A program made the translations under genes and the position numbers. Source: JAHDBG01 sp963922685 (GTDB lineage Bacteria; Pseudomonadota; Gammaproteobacteria; Chromatiales; Chromatiaceae). Taken from it: 63,816 nt of DNA. The DNA is taken from assembly GCA_963922685.1 (NCBI GenBank), contig CAWUJM010000004.1, forward strand, positions 1 through 63,816, in the 5' to 3' direction. The notes under the pieces were generated by a model. That model saw nothing but the letters and a program-made list of their open reading frames with translations, had not been told where the DNA came from and did not search any database. Below, in pieces: positions 44,600 through 51,766 of the stretch (positions within the stretch are counted from its first letter, which is position 1; each line of letters starts with the position of its first letter).

Positions 44600-44872
44600 T
44601 TATCCGGATCCATCATGCACATAGTAATACCGAAGCTGAGCGATAAACATCTGATCATCCGCAACTTTATAAACAATCCGGTGCTCATGATTCATACGCC
44701 TGGACCAATAACCGGATAAATTGTGTTTTAGTGGCTCAGGTTTGCCAATGCCATCACAAGGATTGCGCTGAATATCTTTTATTAAGGCATTGATACGCCT
44801 GAGCATAGATTGATCAGCTTTTCGCCAATACAGATAGTCGTCCCAGGCCTGACTGGAAAAAACAACTTTCAT
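44600..44872 (-). CDS. yoeB: Type II toxin, Txe/YoeB family mRNA interferase
   Basis: A 90-residue RelE-fold toxin: KVVFSSQAWDDYLYW, KADQSMLRRINALIKDIQRNPCDG, GKPEPLKHNLSGYWSRRMNHEHRIVYKV and a C-terminal QLRYYY region. All are typical of YoeB, which cuts ribosome-bound mRNA. The Glu, Arg and His/Tyr catalytic positions are retained. Six extra residues follow the usual end. It overlaps the antitoxin by four bases. It lies on the strand opposite to the eCIS genes, between the long fibre and the effectors. Confidence 0.92.
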   Translation of the reverse strand: MKVVFSSQAWDDYLYWRKADQSMLRRINALIKDIQRNPCDGIGKPEPLKHNLSGYWSRRMNHEHRIVYKVADDQMFIAQLRYYYVHDGSG

Positions 44873-45120
44873 TCGATGAGTCTGCGTTCCGTGCCCTTAC
44901 CTGCTTCAAGCTCTGCAATTGACTCCAGCAGATGATGCGCATTAGCCGGTGATCGAAGCAGATAGGCCGTCTCCTCCATGGCCTGAAAGTCATCTAAAGA
45001 AATGATAACGACAGGCGTCTCCCGCTTACGTGTAATGATCACGGGTGCATGGTCATGGCAAACTCGTTCCATAGTTTTCGCCAGATCGGCACGTGCTGCT
45101 GTATAACTTATAACATCCAT
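44869..45120 (-). CDS. yefM: Antitoxin, Phd/YefM family
   Basis: An 83-residue protein: MDVISYTAARADLAKTMERV, then PVIITRKRETPVVIISLDDFQAMEETAYLLRSPANAHHLLESI. The N-terminal DNA-binding dimer and C-terminal toxin-wrapping helix are as in YefM. YefM-type antitoxins repress their own promoter, with YoeB as co-repressor. The upstream region up to 45195 holds an AT-rich segment suited to such a promoter. Confidence 0.92.
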   Translation of the reverse strand: MDVISYTAARADLAKTMERVCHDHAPVIITRKRETPVVIISLDDFQAMEETAYLLRSPANAHHLLESIAELEAGKGTERRLIE

Positions 45121-45195
45121 TAAAACACCTCAGTCAATGAAAGGTACAGAAAACTGTACAGGTAGTTTAGCAATGTACGATACTGGAATCAACTA

Positions 45196-45362
45196 AGGCG
45201 ATCTCTGAGTTAATTCATACCATTGTATGTGATACGCTCAGTTTGTTGCCGGAGAGCAGATCAGAATAACGCTTGCCAGAAACCTGTGGTAGCAAATCAC
45301 CACATCAGTTTGAAGCGCAACCCTGATCACTTGTTCGGTATCAGTGTATTTGTAAGTCACCT
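45196..45362 (-). repeat. Dispersed repeat, copy B (intact form)
   Basis: A 167-base sequence matching the outer parts of 3964-4283 in reverse orientation without its central insertion. The ends AGGCGATCT and AAGTCACCT are imperfect inverted repeats. There is no coding potential. It lies 76 bases upstream of yefM, as copy A lies 50 bases upstream of the DUF4160 gene. Confidence 0.8.
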
Positions 45363-45371
45363 GAAAATAAT

Positions 45372-45410
45372 TCTGCCAGAGATACGATACCCGCTTATGC
45401 TTCTGGCAGA
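45372..45410 (+). promoter_or_regulatory. Inverted repeat upstream of the effector genes
   Basis: TCTGCCAGA (45372-45380) and TCTGGCAGA (45402-45410) are perfect 9-bp arms separated by 21 bases, 43 bases before the first effector gene. It could be an operator or an RNA stem; neither can be decided by eye. Confidence 0.4.
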
Positions 45411-45453
45411 TACCTGTCGTGATCAATTATTTATCTGATCGGAGCACCTCACT

Positions 45454-46299
45454 ATGTATCAGGCCCGGCAAAAAAAACACAAGGCCAGACAGATGCAACC
45501 AGTACAACGCAAAAACAAGACTGGCATTCCGGACCACATCAAGGCCGGAACCGAATACCTGACCGGCGTGGATCTGAGTGATGTACGAGTACACTATAAT
45601 TCGCCTAAGCCAGCACAACTGAATGCGCATGCCTACGCACAGGGTACAAACATCTATGTCGCACCCGGACAGAAAAAACATATTGAGCATGAAACCTGGC
45701 ATATCGGCGGGCAGCAGGCACTGGGACGAGTACCTGCTACTACACAATTTGCCGGTCAGCCAATCAACGATGACCCGGCATTAGAGCGCGAAGCTGATGT
45801 GATGGGCCGGAAGGCTGCTCAGACAGGCCGTAAACTCATTAAGAATACACAACTCAGGCAAAAGAAAGCAGACAAAACCATAACCGCAGGACATCAGGTT
45901 TCCCAATTAGGGAAAAAGGCTAAAAAAATATCAGAAAAAGATATCAAGGCAACCAAAGACAAACATGGTATCAGCAAAAAAGCAATAATAAAACTAAAAA
46001 CGCATAGACCACCTTATGCGTTAGGACAGGAATTGAAGGTATGGCGAAAACAGAAACGGTCAGATGGCACGTGTATTTGCCCGAACAGCGGAGAAACCAT
46101 CAGCTGGGATGAGAAGTCCGGCAGGCAGGGCGTATGGGATATGGGCCATAAATCAGGTCATGAATACCGCAGTTTATGGCAGAAGCTTGCAGACGGGAAC
46201 ATTGATTACGACACCTTCCTGCAGGAATACCAGAATCCTGATAACTATCAGGTCGAAGACCCGACTGCTAACAGGAGCCATCAGTATGAAGCAGGCTGA
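45454..46299 (+). CDS. eCIS effector: DUF4157 domain + GH-E (HNH/ENDO VII) nuclease
   Basis: A 281-residue effector. An N-terminal basic leader (1-30) precedes a DUF4157 domain (about 35-130) with DVRVHYNSPKPAQLNAHAYA, NIYVAPG and an intact HETWH zinc motif (79-83), then LEREADVMG. DUF4157 is a known marker of proteins loaded into eCIS particles. The C-terminal ~110 residues form the toxin: RPPYALGQELKVW, WDMGHKSGHEYRSLWQ (residues ~228-243, the conserved G-H-E), FLQEYQNPDNYQVEDP and NRSHQYE, a HNH/ENDO VII-type DNase. The next gene, overlapping by 14 bases, is the probable immunity protein. Confidence 0.88.
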   Translation: MYQARQKKHKARQMQPVQRKNKTGIPDHIKAGTEYLTGVDLSDVRVHYNSPKPAQLNAHAYAQGTNIYVAPGQKKHIEHETWHIGGQQALGRVPATTQFAGQPINDDPALEREADVMGRKAAQTGRKLIKNTQLRQKKADKTITAGHQVSQLGKKAKKISEKDIKATKDKHGISKKAIIKLKTHRPPYALGQELKVWRKQKRSDGTCICPNSGETISWDEKSGRQGVWDMGHKSGHEYRSLWQKLADGNIDYDTFLQEYQNPDNYQVEDPTANRSHQYEAG

Positions 46300-46693
46300 T
46301 AAACAGATGACAGATAAAGAATATAAAGAAATAGCTTCGAATATCTGGCAGAAATATGTCCCGAAATCAGGACAATCTTCATGGGTTGAAGGTGAACTCA
46401 TCAGATCAATTGAGAAACTAAGAGATGAAGCACAACGCAATGGGAATGGGAATGTCAGAGCTTCATGCCATATAAAAATGGTTGAATATATCAGGAAAGT
46501 AATAGGCGATAGCAATATATATGACAAAAAAACAAAACATACAACAGAGCAGTATTTATCGGAAATCAGTGATTTTGAAAGACCGTATATAGAAGATGAA
46601 GCCTACAATGAATTAACAAAAAGAGTGGTTGAATGGCATATCCATCACAACGGGCCTGTAAAAAGAGAGTATGATGATACTATGGATTGCTGA
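46286..46693 (+). CDS. Probable immunity protein for the GH-E nuclease
   Basis: A 135-residue acidic, helical protein from ATG 46286, preceded by AGGAGCC. The segment VPKSGQSSWVEGELIRSIEKLRDEAQRNGN resembles a small family found directly after polymorphic-toxin nucleases. The C-terminal EDEAYNELTKRVVEWHIHHNGP continues that pattern. The 14-base overlap with the effector supports coupled translation, as expected for toxin-immunity pairs. It might protect the producer during loading. A role as a chaperone is the main alternative. Confidence 0.65.
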   Translation: MKQADKQMTDKEYKEIASNIWQKYVPKSGQSSWVEGELIRSIEKLRDEAQRNGNGNVRASCHIKMVEYIRKVIGDSNIYDKKTKHTTEQYLSEISDFERPYIEDEAYNELTKRVVEWHIHHNGPVKREYDDTMDC

Positions 46694-47268
46694 AAATATT
46701 TCACCAGGAGAAAAAATATGATGGCCATGATGCCAGAAAAAACCGCACATCATGCTGCAAAGAAAAAATAAAAAAAGGTTCTGACAACATCATACAAAAA
46801 GTTGTTAATCCCGGAATCAACCCGGGTATACATAATTTACATTATAATAATGCTGACTATTTTTATAATCCGATTGCAAATTTCAACAATGGCCAAGCTG
46901 CTAACATCGGACATGCAGCATTGATGGCAAGACCCAACCCGGAGCGATACAGAGGTAAAGGATACTTGTATGATCAGGTGAATAATGCAGAACGACTGGT
47001 AGCCAATTCCGGTCAGATAAATAATGTGAGAAATGCGACCAGCGATAAAGGCCACAGATTAGCCAAGCAAAATGGTGGAACCGCTAATATCAATAATATG
47101 TTCAGACAGGACCCGGCAACAAAACGGGGCTTGGTTGACGGAGACCCGAACTGGCGAAGAGCTGAAGATGATTTTCGCAACGCGTTAAATGCACCACAAC
47201 CCGGAGAAACACATGCACTATGGGTCTTCGGCTACTCAAATGACAGAAATGTTGTCAGAGGGCATTAG
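46687..47268 (+). CDS. Probable DNA/RNA nonspecific endonuclease effector, N-terminal frame problem
   Basis: About 180 residues. The C-terminal half has a nuclease-like core: DKGHRLAKQNGGTANINNMF, then a Gln-Asp and Asn-Trp-Arg-Arg-x-Glu pattern (PNWRRAEDDFRNAL). This resembles DRGH-type nonspecific endonucleases with His and Asn at the active site. The in-frame start would be a poor TTG at 46687. The best start (AGGAG, then ATGATG at 46718) lies in the +1 frame and stops after 17 codons at AAA AAA TAA; a -1 slip there enters the nuclease frame. So this is a frameshifted or slippage-expressed gene, or a homopolymer sequencing error. No DUF4157 or immunity gene is seen. Confidence 0.6.
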   Translation: MLKIFHQEKKYDGHDARKNRTSCCKEKIKKGSDNIIQKVVNPGINPGIHNLHYNNADYFYNPIANFNNGQAANIGHAALMARPNPERYRGKGYLYDQVNNAERLVANSGQINNVRNATSDKGHRLAKQNGGTANINNMFRQDPATKRGLVDGDPNWRRAEDDFRNALNAPQPGETHALWVFGYSNDRNVVRGH

Positions 47269-47303
47269 AACAATTATCTCGGATTTCAGATAAGGATTGA
47301 AGT

Positions 47304-47762
47304 ATGTATGCATATATCAATAAAGTGAAAAGAAAGGCTGTCGCTGACCGGGTTTCTCAGAGTAATGGCTATGAAAGACAAAATCCGGGGTCTGTCGGAC
47401 AATATCCGCAGCTTGTTGCACAAAAAAAACTACAGAATATAACGAACAATAGACACCAACCCGCTCAGCTTGGGAAACTTCCGAGAAAAAATCGCAGAAC
47501 GATGAGCGTCCATGACAGAGAGGCAAGAAGAGAAGCAGGTTATTCAGCGACCACAGGCGGTGGAACCACCGAATTTAACAATAATGAAGGCAAACTACCG
47601 AAGGCTTCAAAAGGCACACATTATATTGAAACAGATTCAGGGAGAGGCAGAGAAGACCGGGGGGCAAGAAGGATTGTCTCGTTAGTTAAAGATAACAGTG
47701 GGCAGGTTATCAGACGATATATTACTTATGATCACTACAGAACATTTAAGGAGATGCGGTGA
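47304..47762 (+). CDS. Ribonuclease effector, barnase/RNase T1 (N1/T1) type
   Basis: A 152-residue protein. The N-terminal ~85 residues are basic and Gln/Asn-rich (GYERQNPGSVGQYPQL, QPAQLGKLPRKN), a likely loading segment. The C-terminal domain matches microbial ribonucleases: LPKASKGTHYIETDS with the general base Glu (~109), GARRIVSL with Arg (~122/123), and ITYDHYRTFKEM with the catalytic His (~144). These enzymes cleave RNA after guanosine. No barstar-like inhibitor gene follows; the next gene is the tape measure, 89 bases later. Either the toxin is harmless until loaded or an inhibitor lies elsewhere. Confidence 0.75.
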   Translation: MYAYINKVKRKAVADRVSQSNGYERQNPGSVGQYPQLVAQKKLQNITNNRHQPAQLGKLPRKNRRTMSVHDREARREAGYSATTGGGTTEFNNNEGKLPKASKGTHYIETDSGRGREDRGARRIVSLVKDNSGQVIRRYITYDHYRTFKEMR

Positions 47763-47851
47763 ACAGAACCTGTATTCCAAAGATCGGAGGCGGTTCGGGT
47801 AGCCGTAGTAATCACTCCCTCTGATCTTGCTTACTATCTTCTGATTAAGTC

Positions 47852-50803
47852 GTGCAGCTGAATATTGAACAGTGTGATTTTCAGATTGCTTATCAGGGCA
47901 AACCGCCACCACAATCTGATATCTGGCAACAACGGTTCTGTCAGATGCTACCCGGTGCTGTGTATTCAGTAATCCGGGATGCCTGCGCGGCAGCTGGTAT
48001 TGCACCAACAGCTTCGATCACACTGCCGGACGTTGCACTTAATCTGCCACCGGTTGATTATGTGCTGTTTGACCGGGCACCGGCTGCATATCTGCAACAT
48101 TATCTGATGCCGGTTCTGCGCGATCAGCTCGCACCGATACTGGCCACCTCCCCTGTTACTGCAACCCCACCTCCCGATCCGGCATCTGACGCTGTCGCAG
48201 AAGAAACGACTGCGAAATCCGGTGCCTCAGCCTGGTCTGATATTGAGGCCGCACTACTCTCCGGACAAGGACCCCTGGCAACTTCCGGCGATGCACTGAT
48301 CGCTGCCTTGTTGCAAACCCTGACCTCTGCAACGCCGCCGCCCCTGCACCGCTGGCTGTTATTACCACCGGCTCGGCGGCGCCTCTGGTCTGCGTTGCGC
48401 CAGTCCGGTTGGGCCACACAAATGCCGGTAGTCCTGCAAGCCGTGTTTCCGGAATCGCAGGTTCAGCCGCTATTGCCCAGCCTGCTCACTCAGGGTCTGT
48501 CCCCGGCCCGCCACTTGGCCTTATGGGAAACAGTGCTGTCTGTTCTGTCTGACTCGTCCCAGAACAACGTATCGACAGTACTGCGTGTGCAGTCTTTTAC
48601 GTTGCTGAACCATACCAGCCTGTCTGACGCTGCATTACAACATCGTCTGGCCCCGTTGCGTCGCTGGCTGGTGCAATCAGCTCACCCGCTCCCGGCAATA
48701 CAGTCCTGGCTGGCGATCACACGGGTGCAGGGGATTCGTGATCCGGATCTGACCAGTCTGGACCGGCTGCTGGCAATGGCCCCAGCCACTCCCGTATTGC
48801 CGGAGACACCATCTGAGCAGAATCAGGTGCCTGTGCCTGCACTGGCCACCTGGCGTACTTTGCTGTCACAGCTGCTGTCACTACAACAGTGTTCCGGCGA
48901 TCCGGCGATATATCAGCGGCAGATACGCTCTCTGCTAACCTGGCTGGATACTTGTGATCCGCCACCTGATCCGGTCGTGCTGCAGCCGGTCATCACTGTT
49001 CTGCAACGTGTTTCGGCTGCAATCGCTGGTTGGCTGCCGGATGCCTCTGCCAGGCTGCCACAAGTGAATACCTGGTTACAGGCGCTATCCACCGGCAAGC
49101 TCCCCCCGGCTGATGACTGGCCTGAGCTTCAGGCCGCACTGTGCGCCGATCACGCACTACCGCATCAGCTGCAGACTGCCTTATGGTCCCTGTCAGAGGG
49201 TGCTGCTGAGGCTGTCCGCACCGATCTGTTACCGATTCTGCGCACTGTCCGCACCTTGTTGCTGCTGCGTGAATCGCCCGCCGTGTCCTGTGCTTTGCCT
49301 CTGTTGTCTGATCCGGTTGCGCTGACCGGTTGTTTTGACGCCGAGGCCTGGTCTGTAGCCGGTTCTGCAACCGATCTTACAGATCGGTTGCCTGTCGTGC
49401 TGACTACGATACTCTGGCAGACTATACTGCCGCCCACGGCCCTGACAGCACTGTCGCATTTTGCGCATGCACCTGCCGCAGCTTCAAAAGAACACCTGGT
49501 ATCAGTGCTGCACAACCTGGCTACTGTCGCTGCAAACACCGATCACCCGCTGATCTCACCCGATGACATCACAGAACTGAAGACCTGGTATCAGTCTGAA
49601 TGTGACATTCTGCACGATGTCTGCACCCTGCTTGAATCCGTACTGACCCTCTGGCAGCAGGATGTCCCTGCGCCGCTATCTGTTTCTTTTACACCAGTCT
49701 GTTCCGGGCTGACTCAGTTATTGCAGCAGTTGCGCTCACAACCCGGTATGGTTGATCGTATCTCTTTGTTACGGCTGACCGCCCTGTTATCCTTATTGTT
49801 GTCAGTCTGGCATTCTCCGGCAACAGGTACCAGCGATACAGCGACTTGCCGGACACGGGCAACCCTGGCAACCCGCTGTCGTACACTGCAGGCAAAATTA
49901 TCAGCACTGGATAAATCTTTGTCAGCAGATTTCAGCCGGTATGCAGGCTGGTGGTTGCCACTGGTTTCTGCTGTACCCGATCCGGTACTCTCTCCGGCAT
50001 TGTCGGCACTGGCAGATCATCTGACCCGTGCGGATAATACAGCAGCTGATGCTGATTTCGACACCGCTGTACAACACTTACAGGCTGCAGCAGCAGCGCA
50101 TGCTGCCACTCAGGAAGACATACAGGCGCACGCGCCCCGGCATAATGCAGCGCAGGAAAGCCTGACCTTGCTGACCCGCAGCCAGCAACAAACACAGACG
50201 CTGTTGACATCCTGCCACCTGCCTGAAGCGATGCAGCGGGTGCAGGACTTTATCACCCTGTCTGAGCAGATGCAGACGAAACAGCAGGACGCTGGCCAAG
50301 CCTGCCGGGACGCCGGTCTGGTATTATTGTGGCCGCATTTCAGAACCTTATTTTCCCGCCTCGCCCTGCTGGATCAGCAGGCGGCATTTGTCGATGCAGC
50401 GGCCCGGCGCAAGGCTCAGGCCCTGCTGATTGCAATGCTGGACGCCGAACCCTGTTCTGAGATGTGGTGTGTTGCGAATGTACTGGTTGGTCTGCCGGCG
50501 GATACGCTGATCTCCGAACCGGTATCCCTCAGCGCGGATGAACTGAATCAGGTTGACCAGCTACTCACCTCAGTCATTGCGCAATGGTCAGCATTAAAAC
50601 AGATGTCACTGCCAGCCTTTCGTGCCTTATTTCTGCTGCGGGAAGGCACCCTGTACCCGGGCGTTCAGGATGTGCGCCTGGCGGTCACGCAACATCCGGC
50701 CGATGTACTGCTCAGCAAGCTACCCTGGGGCATCGGGATCATTGCCCTGCCCTGGTTACCCGCCAGACTGCTCCGGGTAGACTGGTCCGATGGCCTGAAC
50801 TAA
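47852..50803 (+). CDS. Contractile injection system tape-measure protein (Afp14-like)
   Basis: A 983-residue protein starting at GTG. The first ~95 residues (QCDFQIAYQG, MLPGAVYSVIRDAC, ITLPDVALNLPPVDYVLFDR) follow the pattern of the CIS tape-measure family, in which an N-terminal dimer-like fold precedes a long helical Leu/Ala/Pro-rich body. A second similar strand-helix block occurs at the C-terminal end (GTLYPGVQDVRLAVTQHPADVLLSKLPWGIGIIALPWLP). It should set particle length during assembly. It is the last eCIS gene and is separated from the other structural genes by the cargo block. Confidence 0.75.
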   Translation: MQLNIEQCDFQIAYQGKPPPQSDIWQQRFCQMLPGAVYSVIRDACAAAGIAPTASITLPDVALNLPPVDYVLFDRAPAAYLQHYLMPVLRDQLAPILATSPVTATPPPDPASDAVAEETTAKSGASAWSDIEAALLSGQGPLATSGDALIAALLQTLTSATPPPLHRWLLLPPARRRLWSALRQSGWATQMPVVLQAVFPESQVQPLLPSLLTQGLSPARHLALWETVLSVLSDSSQNNVSTVLRVQSFTLLNHTSLSDAALQHRLAPLRRWLVQSAHPLPAIQSWLAITRVQGIRDPDLTSLDRLLAMAPATPVLPETPSEQNQVPVPALATWRTLLSQLLSLQQCSGDPAIYQRQIRSLLTWLDTCDPPPDPVVLQPVITVLQRVSAAIAGWLPDASARLPQVNTWLQALSTGKLPPADDWPELQAALCADHALPHQLQTALWSLSEGAAEAVRTDLLPILRTVRTLLLLRESPAVSCALPLLSDPVALTGCFDAEAWSVAGSATDLTDRLPVVLTTILWQTILPPTALTALSHFAHAPAAASKEHLVSVLHNLATVAANTDHPLISPDDITELKTWYQSECDILHDVCTLLESVLTLWQQDVPAPLSVSFTPVCSGLTQLLQQLRSQPGMVDRISLLRLTALLSLLLSVWHSPATGTSDTATCRTRATLATRCRTLQAKLSALDKSLSADFSRYAGWWLPLVSAVPDPVLSPALSALADHLTRADNTAADADFDTAVQHLQAAAAAHAATQEDIQAHAPRHNAAQESLTLLTRSQQQTQTLLTSCHLPEAMQRVQDFITLSEQMQTKQQDAGQACRDAGLVLLWPHFRTLFSRLALLDQQAAFVDAAARRKAQALLIAMLDAEPCSEMWCVANVLVGLPADTLISEPVSLSADELNQVDQLLTSVIAQWSALKQMSLPAFRALFLLREGTLYPGVQDVRLAVTQHPADVLLSKLPWGIGIIALPWLPARLLRVDWSDGLN

Positions 50804-50824
50804 ACGAGTGCTAATTGCCTGCTC

Positions 50825-51757
50825 ATGTCTGATCCTCGCCTCGCTCAGAATTTCTGTGGCCTGACATTCGCCAGCCCACTCGTGCTACTCTCCGGCTGCG
50901 TCGGCTTCGGTGAGGAATACACGCGTGTGCAGGGCTTTTCTAATCGCGATTGCGGCGCAGTTTGTCTGAAGGGCACCACCGGCGCTGTACGCCCCGGCAA
51001 CCGCCCGCACCGGATATACGAAACACCGCAGGGCATGCTGAATGCAATCGGGTTACAGAACCCGGGCGTGGATTATGTCATTCAGCAGATTCTACCGACA
51101 CTGGATTTCAGCGAGACACGCTTTATTGCCAATGTGTCCGGCTCCACTCTGGAAGAATATCACGAAGTCACACGCAAATTTGACGATTCACCGATTGATG
51201 CGATTGAGATCAATATTTCGTGCCCGAATGTCAGAGAAGGTGGTGTTGCCTTCGGCAACGACCCGGATATGTCCGCCCGGGTGGTCGCTGCCTGTCGCAA
51301 TGCAACCCGCAAACCACTGATCACGAAGCTATCGCCGAATCAGACTGACATCGCTGATAACGCACGGCGTTGTCTGGAGGCTGGTTCAGATGCGTTTGCC
51401 GTGATCAATACTCTGATGGGGATGGCGATTGATATTGAATCGCGGCGTCCGCACATCGGCAACAATCAGGGTGGATTATCCGGTCCGGCAATCAAACCCA
51501 TTGCATTACTCAAGTGCCATCAGGTGTATCAGGTCACTCAGCCGCACCAGGTCCCGATCATTGGTCAGGGTGGCATCTGTAACGCAGAAGACGCGCTGGA
51601 GTTTTTCCTGGCAGGTGCCAGTGCCATCGGCATTGGCACAGCCCTGTTTTACGACCCGCTGGTCTTACCCCGTATCAACCAGGGGATACTGGACTATTGT
51701 GAACGGCACCATATTGACCATTTCAGTCAGCTGATCGGTCAGTTACAACTCTATTGA
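50825..51757 (+). CDS. pyrD: Dihydroorotate dehydrogenase, class 1 catalytic subunit
   Basis: A 310-residue FMN TIM barrel oxidising dihydroorotate to orotate. The catalytic base is Cys in the loop EINISCPNVREGG, typical of class 1; the membrane-bound class 2 enzyme of most gammaproteobacteria uses Ser. The other motifs are LKGTTGAVRPGN, NAIGLQNPG and GGLSGPAIKPIAL, with FMN phosphate binding at IIGQGGI and IGIGTALF. The size fits the class 1B catalytic subunit, which needs PyrK, and no pyrK is nearby. It lies 21 bases after the tape-measure gene, so it may be read through from the eCIS. Confidence 0.9.
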   Translation: MSDPRLAQNFCGLTFASPLVLLSGCVGFGEEYTRVQGFSNRDCGAVCLKGTTGAVRPGNRPHRIYETPQGMLNAIGLQNPGVDYVIQQILPTLDFSETRFIANVSGSTLEEYHEVTRKFDDSPIDAIEINISCPNVREGGVAFGNDPDMSARVVAACRNATRKPLITKLSPNQTDIADNARRCLEAGSDAFAVINTLMGMAIDIESRRPHIGNNQGGLSGPAIKPIALLKCHQVYQVTQPHQVPIIGQGGICNAEDALEFFLAGASAIGIGTALFYDPLVLPRINQGILDYCERHHIDHFSQLIGQLQLY

Positions 51758-51766
51758 GGCCATATT

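Noticed and set aside
23339..50803. Prophage or type VI secretion locus
   Set aside because: No capsid, portal, terminase, integrase or T6SS membrane-complex (TssJLM) genes. DUF4255, the AAA ATPase, DUF4157 cargo and the Afp11/12 pair fit an eCIS better.
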